A stretch of 64,000 nt of DNA from Rhizoclosmatium globosum (taxonomy: Eukaryota > Chytridiomycota > Chytridiomycetes > Chytridiales > Chytriomycetaceae): contig MCGO01000160.1 in assembly GCA_002104985.1 (NCBI GenBank), positions 1 through 64,000 of the forward strand, in the 5' to 3' direction. The notes beneath the pieces were generated by a model that saw only the letters and a program-made list of their open reading frames with translations, had not been told where the DNA came from and ran no database searches. Below are positions 1 through 10,450 of this stretch, one piece after another; within the stretch, counting starts at the first letter, position 1, and each line of letters starts with the position of its first letter. The position numbers and the translations under genes were made by a program.

Positions 1-1566
1 AATCAGCAAGAAAAGTGGTGGTGAGTTTGTAGGCTTTTTGGAAGACGCGACCGCTCATTTTTGACAAAACCCTAGCTTAATTTGGAATGAACATTATTCC
101 ACTGCAGATTAACTTATTACTCTTTATAGCAATTTCAAACAACTGTAACGCTATTACCGACTCTTGAAACGGCTCCTCTCTCTCAACCTTAACATCAGCA
201 GGAATCAAATGATCAGCCCCAACCCGCGCAACAGTCTCAATAGTGTTTGCTGCAAACAGCAAACTGGATTCAGAACTCATCCTAGCCATCCATTTCATCT
301 TTTGGACCTTATCGTGGCTGAATTCAGGACTACAGCCCTTTCATCTTATACCGCAATCTCGCAGACCCAGGTGGCGCATTCAAAATAGAATCAACGGCGT
401 CCAAAACCTCACTTGGTACAAAGTCAGCTTGTCCTTGATCCGAACGCCGATTCCCGCGTCTTGAACGTGAATCGCGTTCAGTGGTTGATCACCAAACAGG
501 GGAATAAGAAGCATAGGCACACCTCCGAAACGGATTCATGGATTGAAGATAGTCCTCCGTGCGTGATAAACACCTTGGTTACCGAATGTTCAAGAACCCC
601 ACGTTGAGCTAGCCAAGGAAGGACTTGAATTCGGTCACGATTGTCTGGGGAGACTTGACTTTCAAGGATAGCAGTGCTATATGATTCTTTGCAAGACCAT
701 AATACGTGAACATCGGCGTGATTTTGTAAACAAGGTTGATTCCAGCAAAGAGTCGTGCAACAATGTCTTGGAATCCACTGGCGCCACTCCCAAACGACAC
801 ATAAATCAGACGCTTTCTCGTAGATTCCAATTCGTTCAAATATTTCGCAAGACTCGCATTCGAAGGCTGGCTTGCATCAAGCACAAACGGTTTCAAAAAC
901 GGTCCACCGCAAGAACATTCGGTGGAAGTTTCTGCGCAGGCCTCAAACCTGGTGTTGAAACCGACAGATACAAGTGATTAGCCGCGATTTCCTGCCAACT
1001 CGGAACCGCCTGCCCCCACCTTCTTCTTAACAGCATTCAACGCTGTCTCAACAGGCACAACAGCAGGACCCAAAACACGAACCATATCCGCACTTGTAAC
1101 CGCCCGCAACAACCCACTCTCCATCCACGTCTCCTGCGAAACCGGATTCATAATCGACGGAATGAACCACTCTGTTAGGAACCTTTGAACCCAACCATCC
1201 CAAGAACCCCGAAATTATATCCTTCCATCGCCGCAGTGTCCAAAGCAGCCTCAGCGAAAAAGTCGATAAGGATCAAGTCAGGATCAACGTCTGCAAACAG
1301 GGCAGACCATAACCGAGTCCGTTCTGCGTATGTTTCAATGACGGGTTGCATAGAATCAGGGATCGCAGTGGACGCAAATGTTTGTAACCAACTGGGAGAG
1401 TAGTCAGCTTCTCCATTAGAGTGTCGATACCCTTGAAAGAGACAGAATCGCCTATTGAGCGTTGTTCAATGAATTTATGATCGTTTCTGTTGGATTGGTT
1501 TGGTTTGAGTGGGTGTCAGAGGATTGGTTGGATTACTTTGACATCAAGGTACTCACGCAAAGGATA

Positions 1567-1645
1567 TTTAAGTGAAAGAGTGAAGCTCGTGAGCAAAAGG
1601 CCAGAAAGGAAAAGTGGCATTTCTTCACCCAAAACGCTGCGAAGC
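1567..1645 (+). repeat. Split direct repeat A1
   Basis: 79 bp beginning TTTAAGTGAAAGAG, identical to A2 at 3729-3807. It forms the left end of the DIRS/Ngaro-type element. Confidence 0.9.
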
Positions 1646-1673
1646 TCCTCGCATCTTTCCTCGTTCACTACAC

Positions 1674-2265
1674 ATGGCCTACGTCCCGCCCTCGCAAACG
1701 ACAACACCAACATCAAGATCAACGACGTACCTCTCAATGCTCTTGGTCAACATGTAACTGACATGGTCGTTGGTCGTTTGCAATTGGTTCCAGCCGGCGG
1801 ACTGCTAGCAGACAAACAGAATGCGATCCGAGGCTACATTGAGGGCAATGTTGCAACACACGCTATTCAAGGTAATCACTATGGATTTGTGTGTATTGCC
1901 GGGATCCCATTCATGCCTGCCCACGCCTTCTTGGCTCTCGTTGCACAAGCCCAGCGCCACCCGGGAACCACCCTCCCGTAGGACCATTTCCAGCAGCGGC
2001 AGCGATTCCCCAAGCTCCAGCAGCCCCACTCGCACCTGTCGTTCCTCCCGTAATGCCTGCTGTTACCACTACCACCCCCAATTTCGACATCGGGCTCGAT
2101 TTAGCAGGCCCTACTAAATCTCCTTCGGTAATTGACCCCTGATATCTTGTGTAAACTTTCTTTCACAGTTGAGCTACGCGAATGAACCGAAGGCTGCGGC
2201 CGCTGAACTCGGGTCAAGGAATTGGGGCCTGAGGCTAAACGAACAGTTTGATTCGTGGATCCTGT
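1674..2265 (+). pseudogene. Gag-like region 1 of the DIRS/Ngaro-type element
   Basis: An ATG at 1674 follows A1. The open protein (NDVPLNALGQHVTDMVVGRL onward) continues to about 1975. A one-base shift then leads into a Pro/Ala-rich stretch up to about 2128. A plausible small intron (about 2130-2168, GTAATT...TTCACAG) joins it to another open stretch ending near 2265. The frame changes twice by one base. I recognise no domain; position and low complexity suggest a Gag/ORF1 protein. Start and exon structure are uncertain. Confidence 0.45.
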
Positions 2266-2783
2266 AGGTTAGCAGTGGCGGGTATCACGAGTTTGCATCA
2301 ATGGATGGATCAGAAGTGAGTCACTTCCTTGCACCCATGCCGGAGACAGACTGCCAATGCTGCACCCAACCTTGATGAGCAACTGGGTTTTGCTCCAAGT
2401 CTACAGACTCCAATGCCGTCCAGCGGCGCCCAGTTGTCACATTGGACTCATGACTAGACCCTTCTCTTGTGTTCTACCCCAGTCCAGTATTCTGTCTTTT
2501 ATTTCCACAAAAAAGTGTTGCCAGCTAATGCTGATGTTGGGGTTGACTATTTCCCCTCAATTTACTATTCTGCACCCATTTGTTACCAGCTGTTGCTGTT
2601 GTGGCCCCAACTCTGTCCAGCAGAGCCCAGATGCCCCAAGTTTTCCCAATATTTTGGATGTTTGCACAACTGAATAAATCGATGATTTTCCGATTGATTC
2701 CTTACTGGGTTGAGCGTAGAGATTACCTACTACTCCCCTCATACTCCACTTAAGAGCATTTTCTAAATTTCCTATGAAAATAG

Positions 2784-3455
2784 TTGAACCACTACTTTAA
2801 TGCCGCTCTCCTGGTGGCATCTCATGCGGAATACAAGTGCAATGGGGAGGACCACGTCAGAGACAACGTCTTTGATTCTCCAGAGTCTGTCAAGGATGCA
2901 GTTGCTGATGCTGTCAAAAAGGCAGGTCTGGTGGAGGCTGTGGATCTGGCTGCTCATGTTGCTCCAGACGGTTCTCAGCTTGTGACCATGGACAAAATGT
3001 CACTCTGGAAGCAGGGCATGAATGCCTTCGATGCTGCCATCAGAAAGCCTCAAAGTGCCAAATGGAGTGGACTTCAAATGGCCCAGTATTTCATGCAATT
3101 GTTCCAACCCAAGTCTCGCAACCCTCTCCTTGAGGAAATGTGCAAAGTCGGTTCTATCCTCAACTCTCAGTTCCTTGTCGCCCAACGCCTTCGTGATGCC
3201 ACTTCCCCTGAGCCTTTGGGGAACAATTATCGTACCAGTGCTCGAGGATTTCTGAGACCGCGTCATTCCAACAGTCACTCCCGTGGTTCTGGCTACCGGC
3301 GTCAGACCGATCGTGATGATCGCGATGATTATCGTCGTCATGAGGACGATTATGATCACCGTCGTCGTGACGAACGTGAAGACAGCTACCGCCGCAACGA
3401 CCGTGAAGAGTTTGGAAACAGACGAGCTGGTCGCGCGGGTAACGGTCGCAGATAA
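2784..3455 (+). CDS. Gag-like region 2, Arg/Asp-rich C-terminus (retroelement ORF)
   Basis: Open for 223 codons inside the DIRS/Ngaro-type element with no ATG at the start. A splice acceptor (AAAATAG just before 2784) suggests it is the last exon of the gag-like gene. The first ~150 residues look globular and helical; residues ~165-223 are a dense R/D/E/Y repeat tail ending in RRAGRAGNGRR, typical of nucleic-acid-binding tails. It stops 207 bp before B1. No zinc knuckle or catalytic motif is visible. Function as a Gag protein is inferred from context. Confidence 0.5.
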   Translation: MNHYFNAALLVASHAEYKCNGEDHVRDNVFDSPESVKDAVADAVKKAGLVEAVDLAAHVAPDGSQLVTMDKMSLWKQGMNAFDAAIRKPQSAKWSGLQMAQYFMQLFQPKSRNPLLEEMCKVGSILNSQFLVAQRLRDATSPEPLGNNYRTSARGFLRPRHSNSHSRGSGYRRQTDRDDRDDYRRHEDDYDHRRRDEREDSYRRNDREEFGNRRAGRAGNGRR

Positions 3456-3662
3456 TCATGCCTATTTCTTTGTTTCTTACTGATTCCAGTTGTCACCATG
3501 GGCAAGCTGATGTTATGATTTACCAGTTGCCACCAGGGCAATCTGAAGTTACTAAATAAAGTCTGCGTTTAAACGTTATTACAGCCCCCTCTGCTCTCCT
3601 TTCCCTTTCTATTCAGTAATGGTAAGCACACAGCCAGTTCGAATTAAGTATTGGAGGAGCAG

Positions 3663-3807
3663 GCCTTCCAGGCTCCCTTTTCTTGCGGGCGTGTTGACGC
3701 CCATTACTGAATATTTGACTTTTGGGTCTTTAAGTGAAAGAGTGAAGCTCGTGAGCAAAAGGCCAGAAAGGAAAAGTGGCATTTCTTCACCCAAAACGCT
3801 GCGAAGC
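3663..3807 (+). repeat. Split direct repeats B1 and A2 (internal junction)
   Basis: B1 (3663-3729) and A2 (3729-3807) abut, sharing one T. In Ngaro-type elements this junction matches the joined ends of the circular intermediate. Here the B1-A2 sequence GGGTCTTTAAG is exactly what joining the right end (GGGTCT) to the left end (TTAAG) would give. Confidence 0.85.
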
Positions 3808-4046
3808 GTTGAGAATTTCCGAGTGCCGCCTCTTCCCCATCCTTCCACCCTTGTAAAACCCATCCATCCCATTGGGAGTCTTGCCGCAACCCGACATCTC
3901 TTAAGGAATATTGAGGTATATCTTCTTTTATTTAATGAACTAATGAGAGGGTTGCAACCCTCATTTTATGCCATTCATGTTCACATTGGGTTCGACTCCC
4001 AATGGAATGGCGTGGGTTTTTGATACACGTTCCGTGAGAGGAGCGA

Positions 4047-4113
4047 GCCTTCCAGGCTCCCTTTTCTTGCGGGCGTGTTGACGCCCATTACTGAATATTT
4101 GACTTTTGGGTCT
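4047..4113 (+). repeat. Split direct repeat B2
   Basis: 67 bp identical to B1 (3663-3729), ending GACTTTTGGGTCT. It forms the right end of the DIRS/Ngaro-type element. Confidence 0.9.
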
Positions 4114-4360
4114 GTTTTCATGGTTTGAGCCAAAGACGATCCTGTGACCGCGCAAATGAAGAAGCTGCAATGCTTCAAAGTATGGAACAACATGTGAGCG
4201 AGTGGCTTCTTCGCAGACAATAAGGATCGTCAGAGTGCCGTCATTGTTGGCCATTTTTGCTTCTTGCCTTTATTAATTGAACAATTGTTTTTTAAGCAAG
4301 TAAATCCGTATTAACTAAGTTGGAATGGAATAACTAATGAATCAAACAGTGCACACAAGT

Positions 4361-5406
4361 TCAAGGAATCAACACAATCTTGCCCACAGTGCGACCAGAT
4401 GCACTCAACTCGTGGGCCTTCTTTACATCACTAAGGGGAAGCTCAACGGTAGTAAAAAGCTTCACCTTTCCCTCCTCAATCCACTTGGCAACATTGGGGA
4501 ACTGGTCAACAGGAAGGCTTGTAATGAACTTGTACTTTCTAGAGCTACTGATAGCTCTCCAAGCAATAGTACCCACCATTCCAACAAGCGCACCAACTGA
4601 TACTGGTCCATGGGATGCTGGAGCAGACGCGGCAAACAAACCACCAGGCTTCAAAATTGTCTGTGCCAGGTCCCAGTTCTTGCCTTCATCCATTCCAACT
4701 GCATCGTAAAACACGTCGAACTGATTGTTGGTTGTGAGCTGATCCTTGAGTGGCTTGACAGTGTAGTCAACAAACTCATCCGCACCCAAGGTCTTAGTCA
4801 CAAAGTCCTTGTTCTTACCCGACGCGACCGCAACCACCTTAGCACCAAGAATCTTTGCAATCTGCACAGCAAAGAGACCAACACCTCCACTGGCACCATT
4901 CACGAGAACCTCCTTTCCCTTATTCTCCTCCACCTTCAAACTGAGTCCACCATACGTCACAAGACCAACATACGCCGTCAAAGCACAGACTCCAACACCA
5001 GCCGCCTGTTGAGCACTAACACCCTCTGGTCGCTTCACAACCACATCCGCAACAGTGCTCACCTTCACATATTCCGCATATGTACCAAACCCCTTGATCC
5101 CCGCAGTCTTTCCATAGACCCGATCGCCAACCTTGATTCCCTTCACGGCACTTCCAACTTCAACGACAGTTCCAGCATAATCGATTCCAAGAACAGCATT
5201 TGGATCGGGAGCGAGACGACGGCAGCCATGTCTCCTTGGCGCACTTTGTAGTCGACTGGATTGACGCCGGCAGCTTCGACTTTGACAATGACATACGACG
5301 TGTCGGAGTTTGAAAGTGTTGGTGTTGGAAGCGTTGATTCGGTGAGGACGTCGGGGCTGCCGTAGCCACTGATTGTGATTGCGCGCATTGTTGGTGGAAG
5401 AGACAT
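4361..5406 (-). pseudogene. NADPH:quinone oxidoreductase-like (zinc-free MDR family), copy 1, frameshifted
   Basis: Medium-chain dehydrogenase/reductase of the quinone-oxidoreductase type: an N-terminal GroES-like fold (MRAITISGYGSPDVL...GVNPVDYKVRQGD) and a Rossmann nucleotide site (NGASGGVGLFAVQIAKILGA). No structural or catalytic zinc cysteines are visible, as usual for QOR. Candidate starts are ATG 5406 (MSLPP) and ATG 5388 (MRAIT, the typical QOR start). One G is missing near 5201 relative to copy 2 (TTTGGATC versus TTTGGGATC). This splits the gene into an N-terminal frame (to ~5200) and a C-terminal frame (4361-5146). If the missing base is an assembly error, this copy would be the functional one, since its start is intact. 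Confidence 0.8.
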
Positions 5407-5604
5407 TTTGAGGGCGCTTTTGGCCGGTGAAGTGATGCTTTTGAAGGGTGGTTTTTCGTGGTGCAAGGGCTTGAGGCGCTCAATAGCGACAAACCCTGAC
5501 CTGATTTGAAATGACTCATGTGAAACCCTGATACAACAACTATCATCGTTTTATTGCCTCTTTCCAAGAATTGTGCATAAATATTGACGTGAATGTAACC
5601 AGCC

Positions 5605-7247
5605 TCACAGCCCCAAGGCTTCAATTACCTTTCTTGCGATGGCCTCCACGACTGGTGGACAAACCGCATTCCCAAGTTGATGATACAAGGTCCCTTCATT
5701 TTTGACGTGATCTAATCGATATGATTCAGGAAACCCCATAATCCTCGCACATTCTCGAGGACAATAGAATCGCAACGTAAGCGCTGCTCGTCACCACTTT
5801 CTGTCTTGACTTTCTTTGACTTCGGTGTTTCTTCTTCATCGTCCTCTTGAGTTTTCGACTGGCTCGTTTCTGAGTCCGCCGTGAGCTTACTGAACATCTT
5901 TCTGCTTCCTCATCCAGACCTCCATTTTCCTCCACACCATCGATTGGAACCCGCACAAATTCGCTGTACATCACGTATCCGCTCTTGTAACTGCTCATGA
6001 GCGTTCTTGCACGTCCATTCACATTCGCAATCCGCCATAAAGGGTTCTTTTTGAATGTGTAGCTCTCCTTAAGTTTTGAAAGTTGATGCGGTGTAAGAAG
6101 GAGAGAAGGTGGTGGCAGATCTTGGATGAGGATGGAGCGAAGGAGTGGGGTGGTGTTGCTGGTGACGATGGATATGAGAACTTGGCTGAGTGGATTGGAT
6201 TAAGAAAACCGACAATGTAAACGCGATGTCGAGTTTGCGGAGTGTATGCTGAGGCGTCAATTACTTTGTGATGAACACTATTCAATAAGGAGCATCAAAA
6301 TTGAGTAGAATAGAAAAACTCTAATGACTCACGTATATCCAGCATCTTCTAAATGCCCTTTGATAATCCAAAAACGCGTCCATCCTCCATCGTCACAAGG
6401 TTTGCCACGTTTTCAAGAATAAACGCCTTTGGCTTCTTTCCCTTCAACACACGCACAACCTAAATCCAAAAAGCTTAAACAACAGACCATATTCTTTCCC
6501 TCTCAAAGGACAATACCTCAAAAAACAACTCCCCCTCTCATCGTTCAACGCAGTCCGATCCCCAACCTTACAAAAACTCTGACAAGGAAACCCAGCCGTC
6601 AACACATCATGCTCGGGAATATCCTGCGTCTCCACCTCCGTAATATCACCAACCAAGACATCTCTCTCCTGTCCGTTACTCCCACATATCCTCTCCCTCC
6701 CGAAATTAGAAACATACGTAAACCGCGCCGCATCCCCGATCTCACTCGCAAACACTGTCCGCCCTCCTATCGCATCTAATGCAACGCGAAATCCACCAAT
6801 TCCCGCAAAGAGTTCAATGAATCGGAAGCGGGGTTTAGTTTTCTCAATGTCGATTGTCACAGTCTGTATGTCTTTGTAGGTTGCATCGTCTTGCTTCCCG
6901 CGCGTTGAAATACAAGATGGACTCTTGACACGGATGTTTGGTATGAATGTGATTGAAGGGTCTGCGAGGCTTGTGTTTTGTAGTGAGGTCAGAGTGCTTG
7001 TTTTCGTGAGGTTTCTCCGGAGACCCAGAATTATATCGAAACTGCAGTTTGGATGGCTAGATGTTTTGGTTGTGTTGTGCCAGATGCAATCAACTGCACT
7101 TCTGTTGGACAGGTAACTCAGGTTGACTGACGCATTCTCATCCTCGCACGTAATCATATTGGGGGCCCCTCTTAACGTTGAGAAAAGAAGCGGAGCGGGA
7201 GTTAATAGGGTCGATTTAACAGGAGAAGAAGGTTTGGTGCACTGCAT
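5605..7247 (-). pseudogene. Cytosine-C5 DNA methyltransferase, HhaI-like, with frame breaks
   Basis: All main C5-methyltransferase motifs are readable in order on the minus strand: motif I (FIELFAGIGGFRVAL, ~6815), catalytic motif IV (GFPCQSF, ~6590), motif VI (ENV, ~6420), motif VIII (QTRHRVYIVGF, ~6220), motif IX (RECARIMGF, ~5750) and motif X (QLGNAVCPP, ~5660). Spacing resembles single-domain bacterial-type enzymes such as M.HhaI; no bromo-adjacent, SNF2 or chromo domain is seen. Introns are present, for example GTGAGT...TAG ending ~6278. Frame does not join cleanly after motif IV (six T where seven would restore a FFE-like motif), again after motif VI, and near 5790. First in-frame ATG is at 7247. 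It is a decaying gene or one with indel errors. Confidence 0.75.
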
Positions 7248-7598
7248 ACAGAGAGCGTAGTCAGACAGTCGCCAAGGGCTTCTCTGACGAAGTATCAAGG
7301 TGGGAACAAAAATGTTGAGAAGGGAAGAAAGGACAGTAAACCCGACGTGTATTTTTTTTTCTATATTCTAATTTCTCCATGCAAAACTAAAAGACGAAAA
7401 CAGATAGTAAAGCAAGTTCGCCAGTAGGATCCTCTTTTTCGATCCTCTTTACTTTCAATGTCTCCTTCACGAGAGATGAATACCCGTCTGAGGAAGAGTT
7501 CTTTCGAAGTGAGTGATCGAGCGGACAGTTTTAAATAAATTGGAGGACAACTAGCGGAGAAAGGGTGGAACTTTCAGTGTTTGGTTTTCTTTCGCACA

Positions 7599-10127
7599 AT
7601 GCTGTGCTGCCTAATTGTCGACCGCAAGATGAAAGGAGCAGTCTTCCCTGTCGATATCAGTCCTTTGTCCTTCGTAGGACACCTTAAAGATGCGATCAAG
7701 GCAAAGAAGAAACACGATTTGGATCGTTTTGACGCAGACTCCCTCACTCTCGTTCGCATCTTTACGGCTAATGAAGGAGGATTGAAGTTGGACGTAGTGA
7801 GAAAGTACAAACTCGCCCTTGATCTCGATGAGTATGGAGATTTTCCCGAAGAAGCGGAGGATACAAGGTCTTTGTTCAGTGGAAGGACAGGGGCGTTTAA
7901 GGAGTTTCACGGATCAATGTACAAGGTTTGTATTGTCATATTGTCGATTGTTTTTTGGTTTTAAAACTGAGTTGGATGTAAGGTGATGGACTCATCTCAA
8001 GCAGTCTTGGACTATGTGGATGACATGGGTTTACCGAAGGGACTTTGCCATGTCCTTATTCTCGTACCTGCTCAGGTTGCGCCACCAGAATTGGTCTCAG
8101 CTCGAAGAGGTATGCATGATAACAGTTATATTCCTGAATTATTGTTTTTTACAATACAAATCAAACCAGGCAGTGTTTCACAATTAACAGAGGCTATTAT
8201 CATTTCTGATTTGATGGAGCCTGTGAATAATCCTGAGTACCAAGCCTATTGTTCTCGTGGCAGTAGTTTAGCAAGCCACAAGACTATGATTGCCCTTGTT
8301 CACCAAATCAATAGAATCTACGCTCAATTTGAAAGCAGTGATAAAAATTCAATCCCATTTGTTGTTCTTGAAACCTCTAGTGGCATTGGAAAGACACAAA
8401 CAGCATTCACCTTGATGTCAACTTTCAAAGTGGCATATGTTGCTTGTATTCCAAGTTCAGATACATCTCAACAAAAAATTTACTCCGCTTTTGGAAATCG
8501 CACTGTTCTCTATATGAGCTGTGTTCGTGAAGATATCCAAAATTATCCATTCTATCATCAAGAGGTTTCAATCCAGATTCTCATCAGCCAATCAGGAAGT
8601 TTGAAATTATCCACTTATGCTTTCATATGTGCATTGTTGACTGGTGACCAAAGCTCTTTAGCAGCTATTACTCGGGATCAAGCTCTAAAAAAGCTAAATG
8701 GAAAACGTGGTGTATTTTTTATGGATGAGTTCCCTGTTCATAATCCTCGAGCTCAAGATGCTGAAGCTGTAAAATTCCGTCTGAGATTCATGCGTACAGT
8801 TGTTGGAGCACTTGGTTTAGTTGGAATTCTTTCATCTACTCATAGCTCTGCAATGAATATGTTTATTCATGGAAATGAAGCGTCAAGAGGTGGAGGTGGG
8901 CCTCCTAAATTATGGTGTTACGTTGTTCCACGCTTTCCACCTTTTGAAGTACCTTCTGGGACTGATATTCCAGATTGGCTCAGATTGATTTTGGAAAACA
9001 GTCGTCCATGGTTCTCACACATTGCACTGCAACATTATCATGAATATTACAGAGGTAACACCTCAGTACCTGACTATTTGGACCAGCTTTTCTGCTTTCT
9101 CTGGAAAGAAGCCAGGCGAAGTAAAAAATTTGGTCAAGCTGCATATACCCATGGCCAAGTGTGTCTTCTACTGTCAGTTAATCATGTTCAGTATGAAACT
9201 CAAAACCCTGAATTTAATGTCATTGAAAAACATTTTGCTCAGCTGGATAGGCTTGAGATGTTTCCGTTGTACCTCAGTGACGATGGTCTTCAAAATCTTG
9301 ATGAAACACTTTGGATCCACCGAGTGATATTCCCAACAGCAGAAATTGATTTGCTGCTCCATTTGGTGTTTCTTGGAGGTAAAGGCTATCGCACATTTGT
9401 CAGCACCTTTCTAGAAGCAGTTCAGGCTACAAAAAACCACCAGACTTTCGCCTTGTCATTTAAGAACAGTAATGTGAAGACAAATGATGGGCTTGAGGCA
9501 GAAGCAAGTCGATTTGGTGCTGTTGTTCTTGCAAGTCGAGCTAATGGTCTCCATGGGTCAAGTTTTGATCAATGGATTTCATTTTTCATGCAGGAATTAG
9601 GAATGGTTCAGCTGGGATCTCAGCTAAAGGTTCCTGACAAAATTGCAGTCTTGTTGAAAGGAATACAGGTGCCCTACCTTGGGGCGCCAAATGTCAGTTG
9701 GCCAAAGAATTTGCCTTGCGAATGGAGCAGATTCTTGGGTGAATTTTCTCGCTCACTGAATAATGATCGAATTGATGGAAGTATTGGGAGTGACATTACC
9801 TTTGAAGTCAAAGATTGGAGCACATCATTTGGCACTCCTAACCTTGAGGATGCACTGAAAAGAAAACCATTGGACTCTACTGCTCACATAATTCTTGTTA
9901 ACAAGGTAGTTAATGGATTTTATAGCACAAAAAAAGCTGCTGGCTATTCAGCATTTGTAAAGCAACATCAAAATCTACTTGGAAAAACATTTCTGTATAT
10001 GTTGACAAAAAAAGGCTTCCTTGAAATGAAAGGCATCAAGAATCAGTGTAGGTGCTCAAAGCAAGATCATTCTGATTCAAGTTGTGCTCCTCAGTCAGTT
10101 GTAATTTTGATCCCAACAGTATTATAG
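7599..10127 (+). CDS. Crinkler (CRN) family protein: Ubl header, P-loop NTPase, PD-(D/E)XK-like nuclease
   Basis: ATG 7599 gives MLCCLIVDRK...FPVDI...VGHLKDAIKAKK, the N-terminal ubiquitin-like header of CRN proteins. Exon 1 ends at 7925; intron 7926-7982 joins it in phase to 7983-10127. A 60-nt in-phase candidate intron lies at 8110-8169 (GTATGC...CCAG). Protein is about 823 residues, or 803 if that intron is removed. Walker A (SSGIGKT, ~residue 243) and Walker B (VFFMDEF, ~353) mark a P-loop ATPase. Near ~710-718, SDITFEVKDW looks like the D...ExK core of restriction-endonuclease-fold nucleases. This header-NTPase-nuclease order is a described CRN architecture. No signal peptide is visible. 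CRNs are nuclear-acting effectors in oomycetes and chytrids; a role here is inferred. The gene stands alone beside a LINE. Confidence 0.82.
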
Positions 10128-10450
10128 TTTCTTTGCTAAAGTAATTTTCCATGTTATATAAAGTCATATCTCATGATCTTTACATTCTAAGAGCAACCCT
10201 ACAATTTGTTTCATTCAGCCATCTGATTTGAAGCAAAACACAGCCACAAAACAGTTTTTGGGGTAAGTTTTGATAGAGCAGCCAAAAGTTTCTTTATTTG
10301 TGTCCACATTTGAAGCGCGGCAGTGGGAGGCAAACTCATGGTGATGGTGGTTTTTTGTCAAAACCAACACATTTGCTACTTGCTGTAACCTGTGAAGACC
10401 TGCTCTACTTTTTGTGCAATGATAACGCCACTGCAGGACCTAAATACTTA
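10128..10450. other. Intergenic, no gene recognised
   Basis: AT-rich spacer between the CRN stop and the 5' end of LINE X1. Only short open frames without recognisable protein features are present. Confidence 0.6.

Larger units (their letters stand above)
1567..4113 (+). mobile_element. DIRS/Ngaro-type element with split direct repeats, non-autonomous
   Basis: Terminal sequences are arranged A1 (1567-1645), internal region, B1 (3663-3729), A2 (3729-3807), B2 (4047-4113). A1 and A2 are identical over 79 bp, B1 and B2 over 67 bp, and B1 abuts A2. This split-direct-repeat layout is the known hallmark of tyrosine-recombinase retrotransposons (Ngaro/PAT-like DIRS elements). The paralogous empty site at about 20648 shows integration without target duplication, at a shared T, as expected for tyrosine-recombinase integration. 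The inside holds gag-like coding sequence only; I see no reverse transcriptase, RNase H or recombinase. It must therefore be mobilised in trans or be an internal-deletion derivative. Confidence 0.85.
135..4254 (-). pseudogene. UDP-glycosyltransferase (GT1) pseudogene, interrupted by a retroelement
   Basis: Paralogue of the intact gene at 19207-20791. The first exon begins at 4254 and reads a GT1 N-terminus (SHVVPYFEALQLLHLRGHR). About 47 codons in, the exon is cut by the 1567-4113 element and resumes at 1566. The remainder (1566 down to 135) aligns to copy 2 throughout but has many one-base indels, so only fragments (for example 77-298 and 609-896) stay open. A mobile element inside coding sequence plus many frameshifts make this non-functional. 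Some indels in homopolymers could be sequencing error, but the insertion alone disrupts the gene. Confidence 0.88.
1..5510. repeat. Segmental duplication, copy 1
   Basis: Bases 1 onward align with 19069 onward in the same orientation and stay similar to about 5510 / 22030. The segment carries a UDP-glycosyltransferase and a quinone-oxidoreductase-like gene, both on the minus strand. Copy 1 is longer because it holds the 1567-4113 insertion. Compared with copy 2 it has many single-base deletions, often in homopolymers, that break the UGT frame. The left edge of the duplication lies outside the window, so a paralogue of the 18473-19030 gene may sit just upstream. Confidence 0.93.

Noticed and set aside
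7983..10127. CRN exon 2 as a stand-alone 714-residue gene
   Set aside because: Its first codon is GTG immediately after a splice acceptor, and exon 1 encodes the CRN header in phase.
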